From Uranotaenia lowii (taxonomy: Eukaryota > Arthropoda > Insecta > Diptera > Culicidae), in NCBI RefSeq assembly GCF_029784155.1, contig NC_073693.1, positions 281,745,456 to 281,809,455 on the forward strand: 64,000 nucleotides of DNA. Direction: 5' to 3'. Shown here piece by piece: positions 48,326 through 59,039 of the stretch. How positions within the stretch are numbered: position 1 is the first letter of the stretch; every line of letters begins with the position of its first letter. The notes beneath the pieces were generated by a model. The model ran no database searches and had not been told where the DNA came from. It saw only the letters and a list, made by a program, of their open reading frames with translations. The position numbers and the translations under genes are program-made.

Positions 48326-49440
48326 TTAAGACGCGATTTACAAAAATGCTTTCTATTATCCTGCCTGATACCCTCATCGGGAACACGCATTCTGTGAAAC
48401 GCTTTGACACTAGCTTCCCAGCCAGCGTTGATGAATGGCATTTTGAACATCAATCGTCACAACGGTACAATGACGAACACCTTTCCTCTTCTTTTGATAT
48501 GCGCGTTTCGCGTGTTCTGGCACCATTCGGATGGCGTCTACTGTGAATCTCCCTTTCCGGAAACCGAATTATCTGTTCAACTGTTCACTTTCACCCTCTG
48601 TGCAGATAGCTAGTCTGTACAAGACTAACCTCTCTTGTAGTTTACCAAGGGTATCCAATAGACAGATGACGGATGCCCTGGGGGTTTTATCGGTTTCGGT
48701 AGTAACACCGGCTTCGCAGTTTTCCACAGGTTGAGGAAAGATTCCTCGTCGAGACACTTTTGTAACACCACTCTGAAAGTATCTAGAACAGGGAAGCAAA
48801 TCGAACCGATCTTATAACGATAACTGGTTTATCACTTGTGTAACACTTAGCGATAAATATGAGAACGTGATGACTTCTTATTCCTTTCCAATGCCGATCA
48901 AGATAACTCGTTCGAACTTCAGATTTCTTGATGTGCGCCCCGCGCAATTGTTGGTATTTTTTGTTAGTGCGTCTACCGATCGGGTCGGCCCGGCCCGGCA
49001 CCTTGAGCGCCATCAAGCAATTGTTGGTAATTTTGTTGGTGCGTTTACCGGTCGGGTCGGCCGGCACCTTGTGCATCAAGCAATTGTGAGTGTCCTCCTT
49101 GGGTGCCAGCAGATTGTTGTTGCATATCCTTAACGTTACGAGAGACGATAAATTTGAATCGGTAAGCACAACTTATCGAGAGCAAAATTGAAGTTGATAA
49201 GCGTTAGGTATAGTGTTCTTGAGGATGAAAATCTCTCTCACGGGTGTTTTGATCGGCAAATTCTATCGGAGGATAACGATTTTTGGATTCCCTTATCTAG
49301 AATGGTCTGTATCGTCATTTTCATCACTTAATCCGGGATTCCGTCCGGGCCAAGGGCCTTCATAACCGTAAGTTTCTTAGCAATGTCCACAAGTTCCTCG
49401 TACGTTACTGGCTTGCTATCGTGGACTCCCGCGTCGGACA
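48326..49440 (-). pseudogene. R1/I-type ORF2: N-terminal part of the reverse transcriptase
   Basis: On the - strand, from about 49440, pieces read ELVDIAKKLTVMKALGPDGI (the 'GPDGI' motif at the start of non-LTR RT). Later, after a GC-rich interruption (about 48800-49200), come TFRVVLQKCLDEESFLNLW-like sequence and ASVICLLDTLGKLQERLVLY. Fragments around 48520-48330 resemble the fingers/palm region just before the LTR element cuts in at 48325. Multiple frameshifts are present. Confidence 0.6.
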
Positions 49441-49693
49441 CTTTTCGGTCGGCGACCTCGAGCCACCAAATCTCGCTAGTGTAACTCTATAGGCTTGACC
49501 CTGGACATGGTCATGTCGCACACCACTACTTTCATTGTCGTAAGCTGTTCAGCGTTTTGCACTTGCGATGATCCCTGCATGTTTATAGCTTCGACGCAGA
49601 CTTCCTGATCAAAAGCATTTGTCTTCCATCTCCGCTCTTGGACCGGCGGATGTCTCGCAACAACAAGGTTTCGGCGTCTTACGCTATAGCGTA

Positions 49694-50059
49694 TCACTTG
49701 GTGATCGATGTGACATCAATCACTGACGTTGTGTTAGGTATTCCATGCTTGCGAAAGGAGCTGGTAACTCCAGTGTAACACAGCTCAACCTCCAGTCTAG
49801 CGAATGCCTCTAGTAAGTTGTGGTCTTTAGGGCTATTGCACCTGCTACCCCAGTCATCCGTCCAAGCGTTAAAGTCTTCTCCTATCACTAGAGGGGCCTT
49901 CCCTGTCAATTTGTGAGCGAGTTCATCCAACATTGTGTTGATCTCCCCGATCGTCCATCTTGGTGGAGCGTAGCAGCTGCAGAAGAAGATGCCGTTAATT
50001 TCTGCACTCACGAACCTGTCACTAACTCCTGAATGGAAAAAGCCCGGTGAGGTAGACAT
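49694..50059 (-). pseudogene. R1/I-type ORF2: endonuclease domain fragment
   Basis: An open stretch of 121 codons contains VSAEINGIFFCSCYAPPRW, then LVIGEDFNAWTDDWGSRCN, matching the conserved SCYAPP and DFNAW-WGS motifs of apurinic-type endonucleases that nick target DNA for R1/I-clade retrotransposons. It then reads LEVELCYTGVTSSFRKHG. The N-terminal part of the domain is cut off by the CCCAG-ended repeat beginning near 50081, and the rest continues only in broken frames below 49694. Confidence 0.7.
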
Positions 50060-50080
50060 CAGCTAAGCCAGACCAGCCAA

Positions 50081-51027
50081 ACCCAGTTACCATTTCCAAA
50101 CGGAATTCTGTATGATTCTGACAAAAGCACCGAATCGCATTTCTTTTCTCCTACCGTTTGCTGTAGCAGACGCTCCTAGTAAACATACAATCGCATTAGA
50201 AATGATAGATCATGTCGTTAACAGCGTTACTGCGAATCGCAATTCTATCCAAACGAGTAAACAATCGTAAAAATGATTACTTGAAGTCGGTTAAAGTCGG
50301 ATATGATAAAAATTCCGCCGTGTTTGCAGATTTTGAAGACCATATCGCTCAATTTGCTCTTCCGCATCGGCTTTAAGTGAGAAATCATCAATATTGTTCT
50401 CTCTGCAAATTAGACAGTGTATTCGAAAGAATTGTCCAATGAGAAAAGCAGCAAATATTAATACTGGCGGCAACTCAGCAAACATTTTTGTAGCTATATT
50501 CTAATTCTGTTTTGATATACGTTCCATATACATTATTGAATGATCGTATTAAAGTTTATACATTTACATACCAAAGTGGAAGCAATATACATAATTAAAT
50601 TTTATTTCTTTCTAAAGCGACGAAAACTACACCAACTGGACGTTATCCGACACCTTATTCGTACCTGACGGAAGAATGTAAGAGAACGCAAGATTTTGCT
50701 CTCATGGCCTGAAATCGTTGCAGAGACAATATTTTCCAGTTCTCTTATTGGCTAATCATAACTCAATTCCCAACTGATTTTTTGCCATCTGGTTGCACTG
50801 CTGGTTGCAGAAAGAACGTAACGATGATTTTCTCACTTGCAGCACGCGCGGGAGCAAAATCATTTCAAAATTGGAAAATATGGCAGATTTTCTTTCATAT
50901 ACGATTTAAACTGACTTCAGGCGACATTTTATACGATCTTTTTACTATGCAGTTGGAATTGCGATTCGCATCACCATAGTAAACGACTTAGTTTATCTTT
51001 TCTGATACGATTTTTTGTTTTCTGGGT
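50081..51027. mobile_element. Inverted-repeat element between gag and endonuclease remnants
   Basis: The ends ACCCAG (50081) and CTGGGT (51027) are short inverted repeats. A longer subterminal inverted pair, GCGAATCGCAATTC (50232-50245) and GAATTGCGATTCGC (50956-50969), supports a ~0.95-kb unit. The flanking sequence on both sides belongs to the R1/I-type element. No target duplication was identified, so the borders are approximate. Confidence 0.45.
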
Positions 51028-51029
51028 AG

Positions 51030-51556
51030 CGTGTTGGCCGCTGTTGATGAGAGACCAATCTTCGCAATCTGCATTCCACCGTACGCCTTTCTTAGTTTTA
51101 TAACTACTGATTCGTTGCTCATGCCAGGTATGCTGAAGAGTGCTTCCTCGAGCTCCTCTGCAGTGGTAAACTCATCCTTGGTAAATGTCAGGACCTGCGA
51201 CCTGCGACCAAGGAATGCGACCTGCGCTATCCAAGCGCTATGGACAGTAACTTCATCGCTTAGAGTGCTTTCAACAAGCTCCTTGAAGTCGGCGCTTTTT
51301 ACCGACGGGTCTGTTTTTAGCTCGAAAAGCAGTTCGCCTTTTTGGGTGCGTCTTGTTTTGGTGACGCTCTCGCCAAGAGCAGTAACTTTGGCTCTGCGCG
51401 TAGCTTCCGGAATAGGTCAGCATACGTTGTGCCTTCTTTTGTTTTCACGATAAGGGCCTGCCTCCTGGAAATTACCCGTTTAGGTTTGAGTTTTGGAGGT
51501 GGTTCTGGCTTCATGACGACCTTTCTTTTCGCGTTCTCCATTCTATTACGAATCAT
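51030..51556 (-). pseudogene. R1/I-type ORF1 (gag) remnant
   Basis: The - strand frame from 51556 reads PKRVISRRQALIVKTKEGTT then YADLFRKLRAEPKLL, a pattern typical of R1-clade gag proteins. After a frameshift near 51330 come pieces like DEVTVHSAWIAQVAFLGRRS (about 51260-51200) and IKLRKAYGGMQIAKIGL (about 51090-51045). The CCHC zinc knuckles expected next are missing because the 0.95-kb repeat adjoins here. The protein would package the element's RNA; this copy cannot. Confidence 0.6.
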
Positions 51557-51624
51557 TCGTCAGCCTCCAGCAATTGCTTCAGCATTATGGGAACGCTTGC
51601 GCTACCTTTTTCCCACTAGATGTC

Positions 51625-52983
51625 TGTTGTTGAAGGGAAAGACTTTACTATTTGGAGGTAGAACTTGGAATACTTTATTACAATACATTATATCCTATTT
51701 ATACTAAAACCATCTCTATGGTACCATTAATAACACTACCATGCCTGTGTTGCTATTCATCTCATGGATTGCTTCAATGAGACGAATTTCAGCACTCCTC
51801 CTCAACAAACGCATTCGCAGTCTCCTGACTGCCTTCGGCGTCTCCTCCTGAGGATGGAGCTACCGGACGTACCGGAACACGCGCTCGCCCCTGTTGCATC
51901 TCGATGACCTTTCATAGGACCAGTTCGACGACCTCCACCGGGATCTGGCACGACGATCTCCAGTGGCTTCCGATCCGACGACCTCCCAATTGCTCTGGCC
52001 CGACGACCTTCCATGGCTCTGGTCTCGGCGCTCTTCCTGCGGCTTGACACTTCCCTTCCACCTCGACTCCTTTCTTGAGGCCTGATGTTTCTAGTGGTCT
52101 AGCAGGAAGACCTTCACTTGGCGTTCCAGTCCAACGACCTTCCATGGAACCGGCTTGACGATCTTCCGTGGTACCCCGCTCGTAAGTCCTCCAGAGGCTC
52201 CTGGCCCAACGACCACCACCTGGTTCCTGACTTGACGGTGTTCCATGATACCGCCGCCTACCTTCCATGGCTTTCGGTACAACGACATAACAGTGAATCT
52301 GGCCCGACGACTGCTTCGTTGTCTAGCGACCTTCCATGGAACCGGTCCGACGATCTCACAGTGACTCCGGTCCGACGACTTTGTTGGTTCCGCACTTCCG
52401 TTTGCTCTCGACTCGCCGACCTTCTAAGGATCCGACCAAACGACCTTCAGTGGTACCTGTCCGACGACCTCCCGTGTTTCCTAGCTTGTCGACTTCCACC
52501 TAGCTTCCCGATTTGATGATTTTCCAGTTGGTTCCTAGTCCGACAACTTTCCATGGTCTCCTGCTCGCCGACCTTCCAGTGGCTCCGGCTCAACGAGCTG
52601 CGTATGGCTCTGTACCGACGACCTTCCAGTGGCTCTGGTTCCTGCCTCGATGACCTCCAAATGGTTCCTGGTTCGTTGTCCTTTCGGGCTTCGGCTTGTT
52701 GCCCTTCCATCGGCGCTGGCACTTCTTGCCACTGTTGATTCCGCTTTTCCTCCTTTCAACTAGTGCTGGGCTTATAACCTGTTGTGCAGCACTTGGGCAG
52801 TTGAAAGGATAGACTTTACTATTTGGAGGTAAAACTTGGAATACTTTATTACAATACATTGTGTCTTATTTATACAAAAATCATCTCTATAGTTACATTT
52901 CCTAATTGTTTATTTCTAATAACACCACCATGCGAGTGTTGCTATTCACCTCAACGATTGCTTTGATGAGACGAATCTCAACA
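51625..52983 (-). mobile_element. Small non-autonomous copia-type LTR retrotransposon
   Basis: Direct repeats at 51625-51793 and 52779-52983 share 'gactttactatttggaggta', 'aacttggaatactttattac' and 'gatgagacgaat'. On the - strand the LTR begins TGTTGAGATTCGTC and ends ACAACA. Next to the 52779 LTR, - strand GGTTATAAGCCCAGC (52764-52778) matches the half-tRNA-iMet primer site used by Drosophila copia (GGTTATGGGCCCAG). Next to the other LTR is a polypurine GAGGAGGAG (about 51794-51804). Flanks ATGTC and ATTTC differ at one base. The interior of about 985 bp is mostly a 25-bp minisatellite and has no pol genes, the layout of a TRIM-like element. The 51625 LTR is shorter through internal deletions. 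Confidence 0.78.
51850..52740. repeat. 25-bp minisatellite inside the copia-type element
   Basis: 'cgacga(c/t)ct(c/t)cc' starts at 51926, 51951, 51976 and 52001, a 25-base period that continues with gaps and decay to about 52700. The Glu/Gly/Arg-rich open frames on the - strand arise from it in all frames and are not supported as a protein. Confidence 0.8.
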
Positions 52984-55380
52984 ATTTCACTCCTTTAAAG
53001 GCCAGTTCCATCAGTCACTAGAATCGCACGGTTAAAATGTCATTTAGAACACATCGTAACTGTAAAACTTTACGAACCTTAAACTTTTTTTTTACTTTTA
53101 AAGTTATTCCGGGACTTTTTAGTTCATCTTCATTGATCTTCTGACCCAGTTAACTGTTCTTCGACAGAATTCCTTTCCAAAGTCTCTGTTCCTGAATCGA
53201 CAGATACGAAATCATAATCAGCAAACACGATTTATTTAACACGAGTTATACGATTAAGGCAATTTGAGAAAAAGACAAAAGAAAAACGACACAAACTTGG
53301 CAAAAAAAACGAGGCCCTAAGAGGTGTAAATGTTCCTTAGATTTTTTTTTTCGTTCGTAACTAACCTTAAGACAGCAGACAGCATTTAAAAACTAAGCCA
53401 AGAGGTGTAAGATCACACTTTTATTGTAAATAAAGAATAAAATTAAAGAATGCAAGAAGAAACAGGCTAAAGTTCTGTTACAATAATTCCAGATGAACAA
53501 GTTGTGTGAACATAGAAGGAAAACAAACAAACAAATGCAGTGAGGCTAACACAAAAAAAAGTTGAAGCTGGTTCTCAAACAAACAGTTCTTAACTTGGTT
53601 CATTTTCTTGATATTTTTGTTTCTAAATACAACTGTAAGCATTTATGAAATGTACAATTAGTTAAGTTTCCCGTTTGTATTGTTTTGCTGCTAATTTGTT
53701 CTAAGTAATGAAATTTTATCCATCACAACAAACAGGCACCGATCGATTTTAGTTGCAATTTGTACGCTCAATAGAGAAGGAAACAATAACGGAAACGAAA
53801 TTGTTAGAAAAATGAAATCGTAAACTCTAACCAGTTTAGCGCTAAACCACTACACAAGTAAGCTGTGCAATTTTAAACTAATCTTATTGACCGTCCATCT
53901 TATGAAAGAAGAATCTTTGTATGGGAATAATTATTATATAATCTGATGTGTACGTAAAACAAAACTACTCTAAGTTAGTGAAATCATTTGGAAGCATTTT
54001 GTTTCTTTTCTAACAGAAAGGTAAAGGAAAGTTATAAACGCAAACTTAAAGATCGTCGACTAGTATGAATGTCGGTTGAAATCCTCAAACGGAAGAGATA
54101 AAACTAAATATTCAAAAGATGTGAACTATAAGAAATCTTATACCGTAGGATACCTATAAAAAAAAAACCTTATTGAAAAGGTGACGAATAAGTAAAATTT
54201 TCAGAACATCAATCACTCTTATCAAAACCTATTAAATATTTGTGTAAAAAAAAATACAAACGTAAGAATACAAGTGTATTTTCTAAGAACTGTGATAAAA
54301 TAATGAAGATAATTGAATGAAAGTTTTTAAGTAAAACAGTGTCACTAATGCATAAAAGAGAACCACATTTTTTATCGACATGAACACACTAAGTTGATTT
54401 TAATTTTAGACTATTTTCGTTTGAAGCTGCACACGTTCTTATCAATTGCTGTTAGGGGTTTGTTCGAATGAAATGTAACTCATTTGTTTTCGCTTTCAAA
54501 TTATGAAAGCTTTCAACAACGAACCACGTGATCTATTTGATTTCTCACAAATTCGTCGAAATCCTACAATGATTCGTTCAACTTTCACCTTCACAATACC
54601 AATTTGCATTATGCTGATGGAAGCATTATGCTGCATGCAACGTCAAGTTAATGTCAAATTCGATTTGATACCAGCTAAGAACACATTATTGAGATATGAT
54701 AAGACATTCACAGATCCTGAACACACACACAAATAAACACACAAGTATACACTGAACAAACAATTTATCGAAAACTTCAATCTTTAGAAGAAATTTCAAA
54801 CCTTTTCGTCGTAAACGTAGATGTAAACAAAACTTTAAAAAAAAATCGAAATGAGAGATAAAAAGTGCATGAAAAAAGATACCTTTACCGAAAAATGTGG
54901 TTTAAAAAGCATGAAACTATCAAAACTATTTCTTAGAAAGACCGATGGAAAATAAAGAAGAAAACTAGAAATAAAAAAAAACCTACGAACAGTTTAGCAA
55001 AAATCTAAAGGTTGCAGTTATATTTGTACGAAAATGAATGACGGTACAGCCCTACTAGTTTGGAGAGTTCGAATCTCCATAAGGTTTAATCGAAAAAGTG
55101 GAATCAAAACTAAAAGCGATCTACTGATATCGCCACAACTATGGAACTAAAGAGAAAAGCAAAAGAAATGAAAAGTATCCCTCCTGGAAAAGCAAAAAAC
55201 TATGGTATGAAAAAAAGTAAACCTGATCAATGATCATCCTGAAAAAAACACACAGAACGGTTGAAACTGTGTATGCTAATGATCAAGATGACGATGGTTG
55301 CAAATATCTTGTACACACTATAACTTTCCTTTTTGCTAGGAATCGAACGATCAAAATAAAGTCTTATAAATGTATGTAAA
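52984..55380 (+). other. AT-rich transcribed-looking block, possible distal 3' UTR of the zinc-finger gene
   Basis: This stretch lacks recognisable transposon sequence. It has the A-rich, 'aaaacgaaac'/'gtgaaa' texture of long insect 3' untranslated regions and contains polyadenylation signals AATAAA at 53429-53434 and 55355-55360, the latter followed by GT-rich sequence (tgtatgtaaaacatgtgcatg). It is the first unique sequence downstream of the zinc-finger stop codon after the retrotransposon nest. If it is the 3' UTR, the nest inserted into it. It may equally be a separate non-coding transcript. The 77-codon frame at 54503-54736 has no recognisable feature and is not called. Confidence 0.3.
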
Positions 55381-56327
55381 ACATGTGCATGTTGGGTTTT
55401 ATTGGTATAAATAATCCGAAATGTTGCTTCTTTTCCAATACCATGCTGACGAATCCATTTTCCTAGGTGAAGTGTTATGGCTTATCTTAACTTGCCATAT
55501 ACTTGCATATTTTATCAAATGGAAATTGCCGCGATTTGGATTTTTTTTTTGATTTTATGGAAGAAATGAGATTCGGCTAGTCATATCTAGTGAATAGTTG
55601 CGTCTGTCAGCGTTGTGCTTCTCAGGTAAAATTTATTGCAGAGTATTGCGTTTACGTTCAGGTACATTCCATGAACCTTTTTTTAGGATGCTAGCAGAAA
55701 TGACAAAGTTTTTAGAAAGGACATCTTAAGAGATGAAATTTTTAAAGACAGATTGAAAGTTAGAAGAAATAAAAGTTGGTAAAAATGAGCGGGTAGAATT
55801 TATTGATAAGCATTCGATGTTCGTTAGTTATCATTTATTGATAACAAAATGATGATGACATAGATTCTCACTTCGTGAGATAGTTTTTTTTTAAGTTTTT
55901 GATTCTCACAGAAAATTAAAAAAAAAGTTTAACAGATGTACAAATTTATACATTTTTCGATGCCGTAGAATACTTTATCCAGTATGACGGATTGACTTAA
56001 TCATATCACCTACAAACTTCATATTGCTTTTATTATCCTACACCAACACTGTTGTTGTAAAAATATTTTTCGGACAGTTACCAACTTTTTTAAATAATTT
56101 ATTTAATAATCCAGTTAATGCATCAAATTGCAAATCAAAGATTCACCTTTCGAATCTCGTTTCCATATGCTGGAATACTATGGAATATGATTTCAGCTAC
56201 AAGAATTTTTGTAGTATTTTTTTACCCCTAAAGGTATGCAGCACCCTTATGGTTTTTTATTCAAACACATTTTGACAGATGACCAATCGGTATGATTATC
56301 TGAGGACATTAAGTATTTAGCAGCCAT

Positions 56328-56513
56328 GCTCTGTATTTCGAAGACAAAGATCGCCGCAAAAAGAAAGCTCTTGAATCAGATCAAACTAAGCTGATGAAGC
56401 GTCATCGAGAAGCGGAAGCGAAATCGCTTGAGGTGAAACGGAGGAAAATTTTGGAAAACGCACTGAAGAAGGCTGATAGCTTGCAAGAGAAAATTGTTTT
56501 GCTGAAATCATAA
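56328..56513 (+). pseudogene. Short charged coding remnant ending in a stop codon
   Basis: The frame GCT (56328) to TAA (56511-56513) codes 61 residues: ALYFEDKDRRKKKALESDQ, then TKLMKRHREAEAKSLEVKRR, then KILENALKKADSLQEKIVLL and KS. The composition is that of a charged, helical, coiled-coil-like C-terminus and differs sharply from the random AT-rich frames around it. Upstream, EDIKYLAA (about 56302-56325) is readable in another frame, so a single-base shift probably separates the two parts. An AATAAA (about 56588) lies 75 bases after the stop. It looks like the last part of a protein-coding gene or transposon gene with its own 3' end. I do not recognise the family. Confidence 0.4.
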
Positions 56514-57018
56514 GAATTCCTACAAGTGGATCCGAACTGGCTGACTTATGTTTAATATCACAAATAATACTTCCATTAAAATTGTCGTAATAAATTAGTA
56601 TTCTCGACACAAAGCGTTCTGTGCGTTTATTTCCGGGGGAAATATATTTTTTATAACTTTAAGTTGCTTCCTCAGGGTGTTTTTCAAACCTGGAATTTTC
56701 TGGAAAAACGACTGGAAAATCAGGGAATTTTATTACCAGATATGAGTCGACACTATGAAAGATGGATAACGAAACTTTAAAATTTGTCTTCAAAAGTTAC
56801 ATATTTTCAAGATTTAGTGAATGTTTTCTGGAAATGTCGATTTTTAAAATAAACCTTTTAAAACTCATAGAATAAAGATTTTTTTAAAGTTCTGAAAATT
56901 TATGAAATAAAAAAGAAAAACTTTGAAAACTTTCCAAATATTTTGTTATTTTAAAAAACATTAAATTTAAGATTTATATTCCCAAATTAAGGATACGTTT
57001 GTGATAAGCAAACGTTTA

Positions 57019-57927
57019 AAGGGTGATACGGTCGAAATTTGGTCAAGGGAAAACGCGTGTAAATCGGTGAGATCGTTTTAATAAATCAAATTAAATTTCT
57101 TTTTCAAGTTTAATTAGTATGAAATTCAGGAAAAATATTCAGTTAGGCTTCCGCTTTTCCAAATCCGAATTGCCGGGCCTTACGCTTAACCCCTGCCATC
57201 AGATTTTGTACAGCCACCTTGTCCACCTTCTTCGCCGCAGAAAGCCAGTTTGCCTTGAACTGCTGCTCGTCCTTAGCAGTTTTTTTGGTCTTCTTTAGGT
57301 TCCGCTTGACAATAGCCCAGTATTTCTCAATTGGGCGGAGCTCTTGGTTCTTGTCCTTGGGAACCACCTGCACGTTGTTGGCGGCGTACCACTCCATAGT
57401 CTTTTTACCGTAATGGCAAGATGCCAAATCCGGCCAAAACAGTACGGAACAACCGTGTTTCTTCAGGAAAGGCAGCAGACGTTTATTCAAACACTCTTTC
57501 ACGTAAATTTCTTGGTTGACAGTCCCGGAAGCTATGAAAATGCTGCTTTTCAAGCCACAGGTACAGATGGCTTGCCAAACCAGGTATTTCTTCGCGAACT
57601 TTGACAGTTTCACGTGTTTGAAAATATCTGCTACCCTTCCCCTTCCTTTTTCCGTATAAAACTCCTGCCCCGGAAGCTGCTTGTAGTCGGCTTTGACATA
57701 GGTTTCGTCGTCCATTACCACGCAGTCAAACTTCGTCAGCATCGTCGTGTACAGCCTCCGGGATCGCGCTTTGGCCGTCGAATTTTGTTTATCATCGTGA
57801 TTTGGAGTCACTACCTTCTTGTAAGTCGATAGTCTGGCTCGTTTTTTGGCTCGATGCACGGTTGTAGACGATATACCCAGCTTATTTGTGGCATCTCGGA
57901 GAGAGAGGTTACGGTTTCGCTTGAAAC
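57019..57927 (-). mobile_element. DD37E mariner-type transposon, 5'-truncated copy 2
   Basis: The 3' end AAGGGTGATACGG (57019) is identical to that of the copy at 14908, with a TA at 57017-57018. Coding runs on the - strand. Homology stops abruptly near 57927, just before the second helix-turn-helix, where a 144-bp tandem repeat begins, so the first helix-turn-helix and the 5' inverted repeat are missing. Confidence 0.88.
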
Positions 57928-58003
57928 ATGGACGACCCCTTTCGCCGACCCAAAATTCCATACCCGGAATAAATTGCTCGTCTCTCAAAACCCTCATGTT
58001 CAT
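57143..58003 (-). pseudogene. Chimeric frame: truncated DD37E transposase fused to repeat sequence
   Basis: A 286-codon open frame, but the first ~28 codons (MNMRVLRDEQFIPGMEF...) are translated from the adjacent 144-bp tandem repeat. True transposase starts near RNLSLRDATNKLGISSTTVH. It keeps MDDETY, LFWPDLASCHYG and RPIEKYW. However, four residues are missing before the Glu compared with the copy at 15 kb (KDKNQELRPIE against KDKNPPTTPELHPIE), leaving 33 instead of 37 residues between the second Asp and the Glu. With half its DNA-binding domain gone and the spacing altered, it is unlikely to be active. Unlike copy 1, it has no frameshift across 830 bp of transposase. Confidence 0.8.
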
Positions 58004-58587
58004 AGTTTCATCTCAATCCGATGCATAATTACGACAATATCGAAAAAGCAATAAACAATCAAGATGGACGGCCCTTTTCCGACCCTGATCTAAGATTGAA
58101 TGCTCAAAATCAATTGCCTGCCTCTTGAAACTCCCACGTACATAATAACGAAAATATCGCTAAAATTGTGGAAAGTTTATATGAACGACCCCTTCAACCG
58201 ACCCCTGATCCAAAGTTTGAATCCTGACATCAATTTATCATTCCTCAAAACCCTAATGCACAAATTTGCAGCCCAACCCCATGTATAATAACGTCAATAT
58301 CACAAAAACAGTCAACTGTTAGTATGGACGCCCCCTTTTGCTAACCCCATACACAAATTTTGACACTTGAAATCGATTGATCATTCCTGAAAACTTCCAT
58401 GTGCCAAATTCTATCTCATTCCGATGCATAATGACGTCAATATAACTAAAACAGTATTTGTTTAACATGGACGACCCCTTTTGCCGGTCCCTTTCACAAA
58501 ATTTTATACCTGAAATCGATTGCCCGTCTTTAAAAACACCCGTGTACTAATTTTCAACTCAATCCAATGTATATAATTACGTTAATA
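57931..58587. repeat. 144-bp tandem array, left part
   Basis: Unit starts recognised by 'gacgacccctttngccgacc' lie at 57931, 58067, 58183, 58327 and 58470. Each unit also has 'cgattg.tcgtct.tcaaaa.cc', 'aatttcatctcaatccgatgcataat' and 'acgtcaatatcgctaaaacag'. The last unit is cut at 58587 by a DNA element and resumes at 61340. Confidence 0.88.
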
Positions 58588-59039
58588 CCCAAGTAACACA
58601 GATTATGCCAACTAGCATTAGGAAGTTTTATTATGGTTTAATTATGGCATTTTTTGTGCAGCTCGTTTTATGGCGGTTTTAATGTAGTCATGCAGAATGC
58701 TTATAATTTTTTTTCGACCATATGTTTTAAGATGGTTTTGAAAACGCTAATAAAACTTTTATTAAACATGCTGTTTTAGTTATTTTGAAAGAGTTGTGAA
58801 TGCTTTTTTTAAACTATAATAAAACACAAACCTAGAAGTTTGCTCCAAGCTGTATTTTGCATGTTCTATAATAGCACTCAGTGCATGATTATTAAACCGC
58901 CATAAAACTTAGTGACAGTTCTCGATCAAGATGTCAAAACAGGACGCGCTCAGATTAGATAGCACATATTTGAATTGGAACTCCCATTTTTACACATTTT
59001 TGGTAAGTTATGCGTGTTGGTTTTGAGTTAAAATTAAAA

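Larger units (their letters stand above)
44880..51556 (-). mobile_element. R1/I-type non-LTR retrotransposon remnant, nested and broken
   Basis: Pieces in the correct 5'-3' order on the - strand are gag (51556 to about 51030), apurinic-type endonuclease (50059-49694), reverse transcriptase (about 49440-45600, interrupted) and a C-terminal Cys/His knuckle (about 45385-45240). The unit is split by a CCCAG-ended repeat between gag and endonuclease (50081-51027), a GC-rich insert around 48800-49200 of unknown type, and a 2-kb LTR element (46271-48320). Frameshifts are frequent. It lies between the zinc-finger stop codon and the UTR-like block at 53 kb. The exact 3' end and any poly(A) were not found. 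Confidence 0.75.

Noticed and set aside
51912..52859. Several Glu/Gly/Arg-rich frames on the - strand
   Set aside because: Produced by the 25-bp minisatellite of the copia-type element in all frames; 25 is not a codon multiple, so no conserved repeat protein.
54503..54736. 77-codon frame starting MKAFNNEPRDLFDF
   Set aside because: Hydrophobic in the middle and ATG-led, but no homologue is recognised and it lies in UTR-like sequence. Possible by chance at this length.
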